Shown: piece after piece, positions 45,744 to 54,794 of the stretch
How the letters are laid out: every line of letters begins with the position of its first letter
Numbering within the stretch: the first letter of the stretch is position 1
Source: an uncultured Porphyromonadaceae bacterium
Lineage (GTDB): Bacteria > Bacteroidota > Bacteroidia > Bacteroidales > Coprobacteraceae
Assembly (NCBI GenBank): GCA_900545915.1
Contig: URAV01000018.1
Location: 1 to 64,000 of the forward strand
Length of the DNA: 64,000 nucleotides
Direction: 5' to 3'
Translations under genes and position numbers: made by a program
Notes under the pieces: model-generated
Database searches by the model: none
Told to the model about the DNA's origin: nothing
What the model saw: only the letters and a program-made list of their open reading frames with translations

Positions 45744-47558
45744 ATGATAAAAATTATAGGATACGCACGAGTTTCTACTACAAAACAAGACTTATCTCGA
45801 CAAAAGCTAAAGATTAAGGAGTTCTGTGAGAACAACAATTATGAGTTAATTGAAATTATTGAGGACTTTGGAATATCTGGTGTGGTTGCAGACAGAAAAG
45901 GTTATATCGAATTACAAAGTAAAACCTACAAAGATGCAGACATGATAGTAATCTCTGAGTTATCACGTTTGAGCAGGCAAGAAGATGTAACAGAGACAGT
46001 TTACAACATTCAACAGATTATTAATAAAGGATTATCTGTAATACTCTTAGATAGTCCCAGTAAAATTTATGAAGCTAATAAACTTTTAGACATTACAGAA
46101 ATACTTATCCTCACTATCAAAGCATGGGCAGCAGCACAAGAAAGATTGGATATTAAAAAGAAGAACCAAGATGGGAAGCAAGCTCTCTTCCAAGCTTATC
46201 CTTATGCAGTTGTAGACCAAAAAATACCTTATGGATATAAAGCAGTTCCTAACCCCAATGGGAAACGTCCTAAATATATTTTAGAAGAAGTACCAGAAGA
46301 AGTAGAGAATATAAAAAGACTCTTCGCTTTAGTAAACTCTGGTAAGACACTGGGAGCAGTAGCCAGATATTTCAATGAAAGGAATATTACTTTTAGAGGA
46401 TATTACAGCACTGTTGCCATTCTAAGCAACTATATCCATAGTGATATTTATAGAGGAATCAGAAGAAGAACACAGAGATTAGGTAGAGAAGAACCTTATA
46501 CCATCGAGGTTAGAATAAAACCTATTATCAGTGAAGAGGATTTTATGAAAGCACAAGAACTGATTAAAAACAACTATAAAAATACTCCAACTGGAAAAGT
46601 CAATCATAATCCATTAAAAGGAATCATCAGATGTAGATGTGGGAGAGCCATGACTGTAAAAGACAAAAAGCCAGCAGCAGGAATTTCAAAACTAACATAT
46701 AGATGTAGCTGTGTTGATAGGAAATCTCATCCAGACTTCTGTAAATATAATATTGATGAAGTTTCTTACGACCTTACGAATGAAATATTATATAGTCTTT
46801 TCAAATCTATGCACACAGCAGAATATATCAACTTCTTTAGGAACCAAACAGACAATAGAGTTACAGAGCTACAAGAGGAAATAGCTGGAATTGAGAAACG
46901 TTTATCTACCCTATATCTTGATAAAGAGAACTTATCTAATGAAAGTCAAGAAAATGCCAACAAGTTTCTACTAACCACCAATCCTACCCTTTTAAACATT
47001 ATCCAAGAGAAACAGAACCAGTTAGATGAGAAGATAAAATCTATTGATAAAGAAATTATAAGATATAAAAAATCACAAAGTAAAAAGATAGCAGACATCG
47101 AAAGGATTAAAGATAATAATGGTAAAGAGAAGCTTCAAAACCTCAGCATCGAAGAACAAGGAGAACTATATCATAAATATTTGGAGAGAGTGAATTATAT
47201 TCCTGTCACTACTATGCAGGGATATTATATTGTACAGTTCCTTAATGGAATTAAATTCTATATAGCTATTACGAAAGTCAGAAGCATTGCAATGGCTTCT
47301 CTCCTATTAGACAACTGGACGATTGATGAAAAAGGAATTATAACAGCGAACTATGATACTTTAAAGTCCAGTGATATGAAGAACTTTAGCATAGAAATGA
47401 TTAGGAAAACAAAGACTATGACTTTACAAGAATATCTTAAATCAGACCTTGCAAAAGAAAGAGCCTTGCATCTTGACCTTAGTTATAGAGAAAGATATTT
47501 AGAAGAACTACATAAAGCAGGGTTGGATGGTAGGCTCAGACCATTAAAAAAGGAATAA
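45744..47558 (+). CDS. Large serine recombinase (element integrase)
   Basis: A 604-residue large serine recombinase. The resolvase domain (about 1-150) has GYARVSTTKQDLSRQ with the catalytic Ser 11 and ISELSRLSR. The recombinase domain (about 185-290) and a zinc ribbon with CRCGRAM...CSC...C (about 295-335) follow, then a long coiled coil (about 370-455; LQEEIAGIEKRLSTLYLDKENL) that controls directionality in this class. It cuts and re-joins attP and attB and is 70 bases from the left edge. It is probably responsible for insertion into the DUF486 gene. Confidence 0.92.
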   Translation: MIKIIGYARVSTTKQDLSRQKLKIKEFCENNNYELIEIIEDFGISGVVADRKGYIELQSKTYKDADMIVISELSRLSRQEDVTETVYNIQQIINKGLSVILLDSPSKIYEANKLLDITEILILTIKAWAAAQERLDIKKKNQDGKQALFQAYPYAVVDQKIPYGYKAVPNPNGKRPKYILEEVPEEVENIKRLFALVNSGKTLGAVARYFNERNITFRGYYSTVAILSNYIHSDIYRGIRRRTQRLGREEPYTIEVRIKPIISEEDFMKAQELIKNNYKNTPTGKVNHNPLKGIIRCRCGRAMTVKDKKPAAGISKLTYRCSCVDRKSHPDFCKYNIDEVSYDLTNEILYSLFKSMHTAEYINFFRNQTDNRVTELQEEIAGIEKRLSTLYLDKENLSNESQENANKFLLTTNPTLLNIIQEKQNQLDEKIKSIDKEIIRYKKSQSKKIADIERIKDNNGKEKLQNLSIEEQGELYHKYLERVNYIPVTTMQGYYIVQFLNGIKFYIAITKVRSIAMASLLLDNWTIDEKGIITANYDTLKSSDMKNFSIEMIRKTKTMTLQEYLKSDLAKERALHLDLSYRERYLEELHKAGLDGRLRPLKKE

Positions 47559-47573
47559 CTTCATCCTTTTTAA

Positions 47574-47581
47574 TTATCTTT
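47574..47581 (+). promoter_or_regulatory. -7 element upstream of the 284-residue gene
   Basis: TATCTTTG lies 25 bases before the ATG at 47,607; the in-frame TTG at 47,580 overlaps it and is unlikely to be the start. Confidence 0.45.
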
Positions 47582-47606
47582 GCTTCCAAACCATATAAGC
47601 AAAGAT

Positions 47607-48461
47607 ATGAGACCAATTGAAAGACTTGAAGAAACTTATTTCCCTAAAGGCATAGAGTTACTTGAATACATGGAGGAGGTAGCAGTACTTTATGTACCAG
47701 ATTATGATATAGACCATGAAACAGGAGAACAATATATTTATGGTACAACCGCCTTGCCCTTATTCATAAGAAGATACAATCAGAATAAACTATATGGTAA
47801 CTTCACATACGAAGATTATATAGCCAATGAGGACATACAAAATACGCTGAAAGGCTTGGGTGTTGATATAGATAAGTTTTGGTTTCTGCTTCTATTCATC
47901 TTTGACTATACTTGTGGAACGTGCTTAGATGGAATGAAAGCAACAGGCATTGGAATAGAACAGCTTACCAAATTTGCCAAAGCCATAGCTGACAACCATA
48001 AGGAGATTAACCAATTTGGAGTAAGTTTTAAGAGGCCTATTACAGTCTCTGTAAAGGTTGAAGGCAAGCATCAGATAGTAATTGACAATGCCAATGCCAT
48101 AGGCTACTTGGCTACTACCATCATCAATAACCTAAAGGAGATAGAGGAACATCCTTGGATGCAGAGCCAACAAGTCAGCATGGACACCCATGCAGAAGAA
48201 AAGGAATCCGTTCAGATATGGCTGTTCTATAAGATGTTCAATGACTTCTTCAATTTATCCCCATACAATAAGCAGTTTAATGTCAGACAAAAGAAAGGAG
48301 GCACCATATCACTCAGTAAGACATTGCTCATATCAAGGCTTATCTACTTCACCAAGCTATCTAAACATAGTAAATTCTCAGATGATGAAGATGTCCTAAA
48401 AGGCTACATCAAGCAATATAAAGACAAGAGAATTAATACTGTGAATAGCATATATTTCTAA
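47607..48461 (+). CDS. Unknown element protein (284 residues)
   Basis: I do not recognise this protein. It begins MRPIERLEETYFPKG at ATG 47,607; the longer frame from TTG 47,580 overlaps the promoter box. No signal peptide or membrane helix; acidic in the first half, with the pattern FWFLLLFIFDYTCGTCLDGMKATG in the middle and a basic C-terminus (LKGYIKQYKDKRINTVNS). Codon use is element-like (AGA, AGG). It follows the recombinase on the same strand and ends before a strong terminator. Confidence 0.7.
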   Translation: MRPIERLEETYFPKGIELLEYMEEVAVLYVPDYDIDHETGEQYIYGTTALPLFIRRYNQNKLYGNFTYEDYIANEDIQNTLKGLGVDIDKFWFLLLFIFDYTCGTCLDGMKATGIGIEQLTKFAKAIADNHKEINQFGVSFKRPITVSVKVEGKHQIVIDNANAIGYLATTIINNLKEIEEHPWMQSQQVSMDTHAEEKESVQIWLFYKMFNDFFNLSPYNKQFNVRQKKGGTISLSKTLLISRLIYFTKLSKHSKFSDDEDVLKGYIKQYKDKRINTVNSIYF

Positions 48462-48481
48462 TAACACACTGATAACCAATC

Positions 48482-48531
48482 AAGTCCTGTTCCGTACCAT
48501 TAAGAGGGTACATAAAAGCAGGACTTTTTTT
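48482..48531 (+). terminator. Terminator after the 284-residue gene
   Basis: AAGTCCTG (48,482-48,489) pairs with CAGGACTT (48,519-48,526); an inner GTAC/GTAC pair adds a second helix; seven T follow. Confidence 0.8.
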
Positions 48532-48667
48532 CTCTCTTTTAATCCTACCATTATATCCCATCTTTGCATCGTCAAAACGATAGCGGACGAGCTACCAATT
48601 TAGAGGGGAAATAAAACCACTCATTAATTTCTCTCTTTTAATCAGCCCAGAAGCCAGTAGCTTTGCA
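48529..48667 (+). promoter_or_regulatory. Twin repeated promoter modules
   Basis: TTTCTCTCTTTTAATC occurs at 48,529-48,544 and again at 48,628-48,643, each followed after exactly 17 bases by CTTTGCA (48,562 and 48,661). The second contains TAGCTTTG (48,658-48,665), a TAnnTTTG match; the first reads CATCTTTG. Both point to the DGQHR gene. The conserved upstream half differs from the host TTG element. Confidence 0.5.
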
Positions 48668-48721
48668 ATATCAAAATTAACAAAAGCTGGAGCGCACCAG
48701 TCTAAAAACTGCAAAGAAGAT

Positions 48722-49630
48722 ATGATGACTATTTATTTTTATGGCAGCAATCGTGAAATCGTAGCAGAGAATGTAAAGAAGTGCTATTCAATGATTGAGA
48801 AATATGGCTTTAATGCTGCAATGGGTAAGATTAAGTTAGTTGGCAGCGAGGATTTAACAGGAGAGAAATTATTAAAGGTTTCCATTGTTCCTAAGTCCAA
48901 TGCCAAACCTCTTTCAATAGACAACTGGATGCTGAATACAGAAGAGGTTACAGATGCCACTGAAAGAGCAGCAGCTAAAGCCCCAGTGGATGGACAACAC
49001 AGGATGATAGCCATGTTCATACTGGAGGTAGAAGGCTATATTGATTTTAATGAAGAAGAAATGACTGAAACCATTAAGAAACCAGAGAATATGAGTTTGG
49101 CATTATTTACAGCCTCTATCAATAACGGCAGACCTTGGAATTACAAAGACTTTAGCAAATCAAAGTTCCAAACAGGAGACGAGAGAATTGATTATATTGA
49201 AGCACAAATTCAAGAAACAGGATTGAAGTCTGACGTAATCTATAGCTTTTATACATTAGGGCAACCAGAGGTTAAAGCTAATGTCGCCAAAGACCTTAAA
49301 TTGGGCATAAATAGACTACCCAAATCTTTAAAGTTAAATGCAACCACCCAAGAGTTAGGCGATAAAGTTCTAAAGGCTTTTAAAAGCAGTAAAATCTCTG
49401 AATCTACATACGATAATGGAAGATTAGCAAAAGGATTTAAGCTGTTCTACAATGAATACAAACCAGAGATTAGCCAACTCCAGCAGTTAATCGCCATGAT
49501 TAGCAAAGATGTGTGGTTTGGTAGTCAGAAGCCAGACGGTAGTGCAGAAGCCAAACAATATTACAAGAATTTTGAAAAATGGTTCCAATATATGAATGAG
49601 AGTAACAACAAGTCTGTAGAAACTGCATAA
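48722..49630 (+). CDS. DGQHR-motif (ParB-like / DndB-like) protein
   Basis: A 302-residue protein with the motif VDGQHRMIAMF at residues 89-99. DGQHR-type motifs occur in ParB-like nucleotide-binding and DndB-like proteins. The N-terminus (MMTIYFYGSNREIVAENVKK) and the C-terminal helical part are unknown to me. It may bind or hydrolyse a nucleotide and act in DNA transactions or regulation of the element. The start can be either of two adjacent ATG codons. It has its own twin promoter. Confidence 0.65.
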   Translation: MMTIYFYGSNREIVAENVKKCYSMIEKYGFNAAMGKIKLVGSEDLTGEKLLKVSIVPKSNAKPLSIDNWMLNTEEVTDATERAAAKAPVDGQHRMIAMFILEVEGYIDFNEEEMTETIKKPENMSLALFTASINNGRPWNYKDFSKSKFQTGDERIDYIEAQIQETGLKSDVIYSFYTLGQPEVKANVAKDLKLGINRLPKSLKLNATTQELGDKVLKAFKSSKISESTYDNGRLAKGFKLFYNEYKPEISQLQQLIAMISKDVWFGSQKPDGSAEAKQYYKNFEKWFQYMNESNNKSVETA

Positions 49631-49642
49631 CCAACTAACAAT

Positions 49643-49670
49643 AAAGCCCATGTGACAGGTGGGCTTAATT
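49643..49670 (+). terminator. Hairpin terminator after the DGQHR gene
   Basis: AAGCCCA pairs with TGGGCTT and is followed by AATTCTT; moderate. Confidence 0.5.
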
Positions 49671-49694
49671 CTTAACCAACTAAATAATAAAACA

Positions 49695-50012
49695 ATGAAC
49701 CCATATATCATACAATCCAGTTTATATTTAAGCACTATCTACGAAGCAATAATTGCTAAGCAAGAAATACTAAGAGCTAAAATGCAGCAATACAATGATG
49801 TCAAGCTCTACTTGTTCAGTTTCATTCTCCCAGAATATAGTTCTAATGAATATATTGCAAATAGCCTCAAACTTTATAATGAAAATGAACTGTTCCCCAT
49901 TATTATAACTTCCATTACATATAAGGAAGTTAATAATCCAAGAATAGCTTTCAAGAATGAGAATGGAATTATACACTTAGTCCTATGTTTTGAACATAAC
50001 AAGGAGGATTGA
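49695..50012 (+). CDS. Unknown small element protein (105 residues)
   Basis: I do not recognise it. Starting at ATG 49,695 (MNPYIIQSSLYLSTIYEAIIAKQE) it has a helical N-terminus and a beta-rich C-terminus (LFPIIITSITYKEVNNPRIAFKNENGIIHLVLCFEHN). Cytoplasmic; no motifs. The frame continues upstream to 49,659 without a better start. Confidence 0.55.
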   Translation: MNPYIIQSSLYLSTIYEAIIAKQEILRAKMQQYNDVKLYLFSFILPEYSSNEYIANSLKLYNENELFPIIITSITYKEVNNPRIAFKNENGIIHLVLCFEHNKED

Positions 50013-50018
50013 CAAGGA

Positions 50019-50117
50019 GCAGGGAAATGTGAGAGGTTTCCCTGCCTACTTAATACTTCTGAATTGTGGTCTTATCATTAGTTCCCCACTTGTGGAATTA
50101 CTACTTTTACAGTAGCA
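50019..50117. other. Cluster of small hairpins
   Basis: GCAGGGAAA/TTTCCCTGC (50,019-50,045), TTCCCCAC/GTGGAA (50,082-50,097) and CTACT/AGTAG (about 50,101-50,117) lie in a row. The first may terminate the gene ending at 50,012. The rest could be an origin or transfer site, but nothing proves it. Confidence 0.3.
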
Positions 50118-50174
50118 CAGACAGATAATCCCACCACACAGATTGACGGACTACAAACTATTCAGAATATCAAA

Positions 50175-50348
50175 ATGGAAGAATTTACCTATGAGCAGAT
50201 AAGGGCTAAGGCTCTTAAACAGGGAATAAAAGATAATAAGGTTCATATTGGATTATGGGCTAATTTTAATAACTATCTAAAGACAAGGAGAAAGAAGAAT
50301 GGAAAGGTTACTACCTATTATATCTCATTGCAAAAATTGGCTTATTGA
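50175..50348 (+). CDS. Small basic element protein (57 residues)
   Basis: ATG 50,175 opens a 57-codon frame: MEEFTYEQIRAKALKQGI, then NYLKTRRKKNGKVTTYYIS, ending LQKLAY. It is rich in Lys and Arg with a plausible helix, looks like a small DNA-binding protein, and has codon use like its neighbours. No homologue known to me. It sits in the gap between two clear genes. Confidence 0.5.
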   Translation: MEEFTYEQIRAKALKQGIKDNKVHIGLWANFNNYLKTRRKKNGKVTTYYISLQKLAY

Positions 50349-50379
50349 CAAGATAAAAATTGAAGCAGAGAGATTCATA

Positions 50380-50501
50380 TTGTTAAATCTTTGGGGTGTG
50401 CTTATTCACTTTTTACTGCGTGTCTAAACACCCCCTCTCTACACTCCTACGCTACATTCCAATAAGACCCATGCAATGTCCTTACGGACACCGCAAAGGT
50501 A
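50380..50501 (-). ncRNA. Candidate antisense RNA upstream of the Rep-like gene
   Basis: CAAAGGTA at 50,494-50,501 reads TACCTTTG on the minus strand, a -7 box firing leftwards. Immediately downstream come the hairpin TGTCC/GGACA (50,478-50,491) and a GGGGTGT/ACACCCC helix (about 50,394-50,434), followed on the minus strand by AAAGATTT. Position just upstream of and opposite to the Rep-like gene recalls counter-transcribed RNAs, but this is inference. Confidence 0.3.
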
Positions 50502-50670
50502 ATCTGTAAGCTGGGAGTGACTAAAATCAATGATATGTGGATTTATAACAATCATTTCTATAACAAGCTGAGCGAACTTAGAAAATCCAACAGGTTAAGT
50601 TCCTCTAAAGTGAGATTCTTATTAAAGACCAACCAAATCATTTTAATTAAACATATTGAGCGATTGCCTT

Positions 50671-51486
50671 ATGAGTTACGAGAAATTACCATTCAAGGAA
50701 TATACAGTAATGAGCAACAATCTGATTCAGAAGTTAGGTTGTGCTGATGTTTACAGGACATATGTGTTACTATTGACAGCAGACAAATATACATTGACCA
50801 CTGACACTACAATAGACCAACTTGCATCATTCGTTGGTGATAAACCTGCCAACTATAAAGGTGGTAAGAGTTCCAAATCATTCAATGACAAGTTAAGAGC
50901 CACAGGAGAAGTCAGCATACAGGATAAGGACAGTGGTAAGAAAGATAGGACTTGGACTGATTATATATTCTTTCCTGTCAGCTTTGGACATTACAGAAGA
51001 ATCAACAGGGAGTTTTACGATTCATACAACAATACTCTGGATTTAAAGCTCAGAGGATTTATACTTAAACTGTTCAGTGCAGCAGAGCCATACAGTCATA
51101 CTATTACCTTATCTGTAAGAATACTGAAAGAACTAATCCACATGGGACATGGCACTATCTCCAGCTACATAGACCAACTAAGGGAGATGGACTTATTAGA
51201 TGAAGTTGGAGATTCAATCATTTTAAAGGCTAAAGGTTTGCTTATAGACCTACCCAAAGATAAATATGTGGAGGAAGTGAAAGCAGACTTTGAACACATG
51301 ATAGCATTTAATGAGAGCAGAGGAAACCCCATTTCAAGGGAGTGCATGATTTACAAGAAGTACAAGGAGAATAATTTTGAGGAAGTAAAGGATATGCACG
51401 CTCTTATGAAATCATTATCAAGTGGGTTGGTAGGCAGAAAGCAGGAGGTAAAAGACAAGGAAGAACTGCCAGATTTAACCTTATAA
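50671..51486 (+). CDS. Rep-like winged-helix protein of the element
   Basis: A 271-residue protein starting at ATG 50,671 (MSYEKLPFKEYTV). The pattern ADVYRTYVLLLTADKYTLTTDTTIDQLASFVGD followed by a serine/lysine-rich stretch and IHMGHGTISSYIDQLREMDLLDEV looks like two winged-helix units, as in plasmid initiators, though no family motif is decisive. The C-terminus is helical and charged. A partly overlapping open frame (50,517-50,747) is listed among the rejected items. It may bind the hairpin-rich region upstream. Confidence 0.5.
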   Translation: MSYEKLPFKEYTVMSNNLIQKLGCADVYRTYVLLLTADKYTLTTDTTIDQLASFVGDKPANYKGGKSSKSFNDKLRATGEVSIQDKDSGKKDRTWTDYIFFPVSFGHYRRINREFYDSYNNTLDLKLRGFILKLFSAAEPYSHTITLSVRILKELIHMGHGTISSYIDQLREMDLLDEVGDSIILKAKGLLIDLPKDKYVEEVKADFEHMIAFNESRGNPISRECMIYKKYKENNFEEVKDMHALMKSLSSGLVGRKQEVKDKEELPDLTL

Positions 51487-51556
51487 AGATATGGCAATAA
51501 AAGCTCCAGACTACTAAAAAAATTTAGAGTTCTTTCTTTTAAAGGCATATTAGTTA

Positions 51557-51564
51557 TATATTTG
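51557..51564 (+). promoter_or_regulatory. -7 element of the NERD-helicase gene
   Basis: TATATTTG, 25 bases before the ATG; upstream CTTTCTTTTAAAG (51,532-51,544) resembles the upstream half of the twin promoters at 48,529 and 48,628, with a 15-base gap. Confidence 0.45.
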
Positions 51565-51589
51565 CAATATAACCTTATACATCAATTCA

Positions 51590-53443
51590 ATGGCACAAAT
51601 TTATCCTGACTTCTATACAATCCAGCATCTCCGCCAACCAGCAACAGAAGGAGAACTAATCCTATTAGACTTTTTACAAAAGAATCTAAATATGGAGTTT
51701 GAGATATATTACCATCCTTTCATAAATGGTGACAGACCCAATATTGTTATTCTTAAAAAGGGATGTGGAGCTATAATCATATCTGTAAATGATTGGGATT
51801 TAACTGACTATGCTATTAATGATGATTTGGATTGGTGGAATAATTCAACTTCAACAAAGGTTCAATCACCTTTCTCTCAAATAAATTACTATAAAGAGAA
51901 TCTTGTCTCATTACACATAAGTACTTTCTTAGAGAAGAAAATGAATAAGTGGTACTATTCAAATATTATATATACACTTGTTTACTTCCATAAGATGTCC
52001 CAAGATAATATTGAGAAGTTTATACATGAGAATATATCCAAGGAAGATAATAAGACCAAATTTTTAAAAGACATAAAATATATACAATATTGGGGATATG
52101 ATTCTCTTACACTGCAAAACTTAGAAGAATATTTCAGCAAGATAAGAATAGAACAACCTTCTTTCTTATTTGATGAAGATATTTACAATAATTTCAAACG
52201 CTACCTCAAGCCACCTTTTCATCAATTAGAAGAAGGGATTGATATTAAGTACACTAAAGCACAAGCAGAACTTATTAGAAGTGAAAGCAGACCCAGACGT
52301 AAAATAAAAGGGATTGCAGGAAGTGGTAAAACTCTTGTCCTTGCAAAGAGAGCTGTCAATGCATATCTAAGAACTAATAGTGAAATATTAATTCTAACAT
52401 TTAATCTATCCCTTAAGAATTACATTCGCGACAAAATCAATGATGTAAGAGAGAGTTATCCTTGGGAGAAATTCTATATCACCAACTATCATCAGTTTAT
52501 TAAATCAGAAGCAAACAACTATAACCTACCCATAAAAGGATTAAAATCTTATACGGATATTAATTTCTTTGAGCCTGTAAAGAATCACATTAAGAAGTAC
52601 AAGGCTATATTCATAGATGAGGTACAAGACTACCAAACTGAATGGCTGGAAATAATTACCAAATATTTCTTATACGAGGATAGTGAATTTGTTGTGTTTG
52701 GAGATGAGAAACAAAATATTTACAGAAGACCGTTAGATGAGAACAAAGAACCAATAATTAAAACAATCGCAGGAAACTGGAACAAGTCTCTCAACGCTTC
52801 CAAAAGATTCACAAGTGAAATAGGGAAGTTAGCGATGAAGTTCCAGCACCATTTCTTAGAGAATAAATACACCATTGACAATATGGTTGTGTTAGATAAC
52901 CCTATGCTTGATTTTGAACAAAGGAATATTAAATATGCCAATATTGGAGCGAAAGCCAGCACAGAAAGGATATTCAATATCTATAAAGGGACTTGTAAGA
53001 AATATTGCCTTAACCCAGCAGACATTACTATTCTATCTGGTACTGCTGATATTTTAAGAGAAATAGAATACTCTATAAGGACTCAATTAAAAGAGAATAC
53101 AACCACTACATTTGAAACTAAAGAAGAATATGATAAAAGCGAATTAGAGACCAAATCTAAAAACAACTTTGAAGAGAGGATAAATACAATCAGACGATAC
53201 AGAAGAAATCACTTCTCAATAAAAACAGGAACTGTAAAGCTATCTTCTATACACAGCTTTAAGGGCTGGGAATCACACACAATCTTTTTAATCATTGAGC
53301 CACATAAAAGTGATTCTATACAAGATTTTGAATCTGTTGAGCTTATATATACTGCGATAACAAGGGCACAAGTTAATTTATTCATTCTCAATATAGGTAA
53401 TGAAAAGTACGATTCATTCTTTAATGACAATATCCAAAATTAA
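51590..53443 (+). CDS. NERD nuclease-domain UvrD-like helicase
   Basis: A 617-residue protein. N-terminal NERD-like part (about 15-130): ATEGELILLDFL, NGDRPNIVILKKGCGAIIISV. Then a superfamily I helicase: Walker A GIAGSGKT at 241-248, Walker B AIFIDEVQDYQTEW, FVVFGDEKQNIYRR (motif III-like), then KLSSIHSFKGWESHTIFLII and ELIYTAITRAQVNLFIL (motifs V/VI). Such proteins act in DNA repair or phage defence; the pairing of a nuclease-like domain and a helicase would fit either. Coded alone, with own promoter and terminator. Confidence 0.82.
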   Translation: MAQIYPDFYTIQHLRQPATEGELILLDFLQKNLNMEFEIYYHPFINGDRPNIVILKKGCGAIIISVNDWDLTDYAINDDLDWWNNSTSTKVQSPFSQINYYKENLVSLHISTFLEKKMNKWYYSNIIYTLVYFHKMSQDNIEKFIHENISKEDNKTKFLKDIKYIQYWGYDSLTLQNLEEYFSKIRIEQPSFLFDEDIYNNFKRYLKPPFHQLEEGIDIKYTKAQAELIRSESRPRRKIKGIAGSGKTLVLAKRAVNAYLRTNSEILILTFNLSLKNYIRDKINDVRESYPWEKFYITNYHQFIKSEANNYNLPIKGLKSYTDINFFEPVKNHIKKYKAIFIDEVQDYQTEWLEIITKYFLYEDSEFVVFGDEKQNIYRRPLDENKEPIIKTIAGNWNKSLNASKRFTSEIGKLAMKFQHHFLENKYTIDNMVVLDNPMLDFEQRNIKYANIGAKASTERIFNIYKGTCKKYCLNPADITILSGTADILREIEYSIRTQLKENTTTTFETKEEYDKSELETKSKNNFEERINTIRRYRRNHFSIKTGTVKLSSIHSFKGWESHTIFLIIEPHKSDSIQDFESVELIYTAITRAQVNLFILNIGNEKYDSFFNDNIQN

Positions 53444-53505
53444 TCTAACAGAACCACAAGCGAGACACCCCTACCCACATAAACACCCCCTTATAGCTCT
53501 TAAAT

Positions 53506-53564
53506 AAAAAAGAATGCTTTAACAATGCAGTCTGACTGCTGACAGAAATAAGCATTCTTTTTAA
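53506..53564 (+). terminator. Strong terminator after the NERD-helicase
   Basis: AAAAAAGAATGCTT (about 53,507-53,520) pairs with AAGCATTCTTTTT (about 53,550-53,562); an inner GCAGT/ACTGC hairpin is present. Confidence 0.8.
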
Positions 53565-53753
53565 TCTGAGAGGGGGCACGATGTACTATTGCCACAGCCT
53601 ACCAATAATTTACTAATGCTCCTCATTCCCTTTGAAAGAATCTTTAGGGAAAGACATAGAACAGCCTAAGATGCAAACGAAGTAATTCACTTGTGTTTTA
53701 GGTTTGTTCTTGTTAAATCCATTCAATCAATAACCATTTAATTCAATTTCATT
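53565..53753. other. Leader region of the DUF3871 gene
   Basis: It holds a TTCCCT/AGGGAA hairpin (about 53,627-53,650) and TAGGTTTG at 53,699-53,706, a -7 match 48 bases before the ATG. No gene seen. Confidence 0.4.
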
Positions 53754-54773
53754 ATGAGAGATTTAGTAATTATGCCAGCTATGGCACAGCGTAGAGAATC
53801 ATTAGACATGGGTGAGTTTGCAGAAGAAGCAATTATTGTGGAAGAAGTTGCAGCACCCAAAAGAGTAAATCATTTCATTGAAGCCAATACACAGGAAGTA
53901 ACCTTGCAGCATCTACAACAAGACTGCATCATTCCAAGTTTTGCATCAATGGAAGAAACCATTAGTCACCAATCCTTTATAGGTGCAGTAGTGGATGCAG
54001 CTAAGGATTACTTTCATGGAGAACAGTTTGATATGCCAGAGATAAGAATCTCACATCCTATCAATGGTAGAATACCAAGTGCATTAGGTAAGAAGGCTTC
54101 TGAACTGACAGACGAAGAGAAAACTTTGTTCTATCAGAGAATGTGCTTCTGCTTTGAAATTCCATCCATTGTACACGATGAATACGGTAATCGTTTAGCT
54201 TTATCCATTGGTGGAGTGAGAGCATATAACGAGATTAACCTATACAGTAAGAAGTCTGTTGAGAGATTTAAAATCTTCATAGGCTTTAGAAATAGAGTTT
54301 GCAGTAATCTTATGCTCACCACTGATGGCTTACAGGATAAGGTAGAAGTTCTAAGCACGCAAGAACTATATGCAGCAGCATTGAATCTGTTCCATGCTTA
54401 CAACCCATCCAAAGACCTGCATCTATTAAGAACACTTGGGCAGATGTCAATCTCCACAAGCGAGTTCTGTCAGATAATAGGCAGGATGAGATTATATCAA
54501 GCTCTTACACCCAACCAACAGAAACGCTTACCTCGTCTATTGTTAGGAGACAGTCAGATTAATGCGGCTTGCAGGGCATTCGTTTCTGATGCAAACTTCA
54601 AGAGTACAGGGGATAGCATTACAGGCTGGCAGCTCTTAAACCTGCTCAATGGTTCTGTAAAGTCAAGTTACATAGATAACTTCTTGGAAAGGAATCTTAA
54701 CTGCACAGAGTTTGTACAAGGCATTCAACGTGCTAAATTAGGAGATAGTGAATACGCTTGGTTCTTGGGCTGA
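53754..54773 (+). CDS. DUF3871 family protein
   Basis: A 339-residue protein that I place in DUF3871, a family frequent on Bacteroidota mobile elements (motifs: SFIGAVVDAAKDYFHGE, EIRISHPINGRIPSALGKKASELTDEEKTLFYQRMCF, LHLLRTLGQMSISTSEFCQIIGRMRLYQALT). Function unknown. It starts with an acidic stretch (MGEFAEEAIIVEEVAA). A terminator follows. Common on conjugative and mobilisable elements, which supports the mobile nature of the region. Confidence 0.78.
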   Translation: MRDLVIMPAMAQRRESLDMGEFAEEAIIVEEVAAPKRVNHFIEANTQEVTLQHLQQDCIIPSFASMEETISHQSFIGAVVDAAKDYFHGEQFDMPEIRISHPINGRIPSALGKKASELTDEEKTLFYQRMCFCFEIPSIVHDEYGNRLALSIGGVRAYNEINLYSKKSVERFKIFIGFRNRVCSNLMLTTDGLQDKVEVLSTQELYAAALNLFHAYNPSKDLHLLRTLGQMSISTSEFCQIIGRMRLYQALTPNQQKRLPRLLLGDSQINAACRAFVSDANFKSTGDSITGWQLLNLLNGSVKSSYIDNFLERNLNCTEFVQGIQRAKLGDSEYAWFLG

Positions 54774-54794
54774 GTGGATTGTTGATTGAGAGAG

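Noticed and set aside
48482..48580. Possible riboswitch upstream of the DGQHR gene
   Set aside because: The helices are explained as the terminator of the previous gene and a short ATCGT/ACGAT hairpin after the first promoter box; no aptamer core recognised.
50517..50747. 76-codon frame from GTG overlapping the Rep-like gene
   Set aside because: It overlaps the better-supported gene at 50,671 by 77 bases; start and composition are unconvincing, although a short leader protein cannot be excluded.
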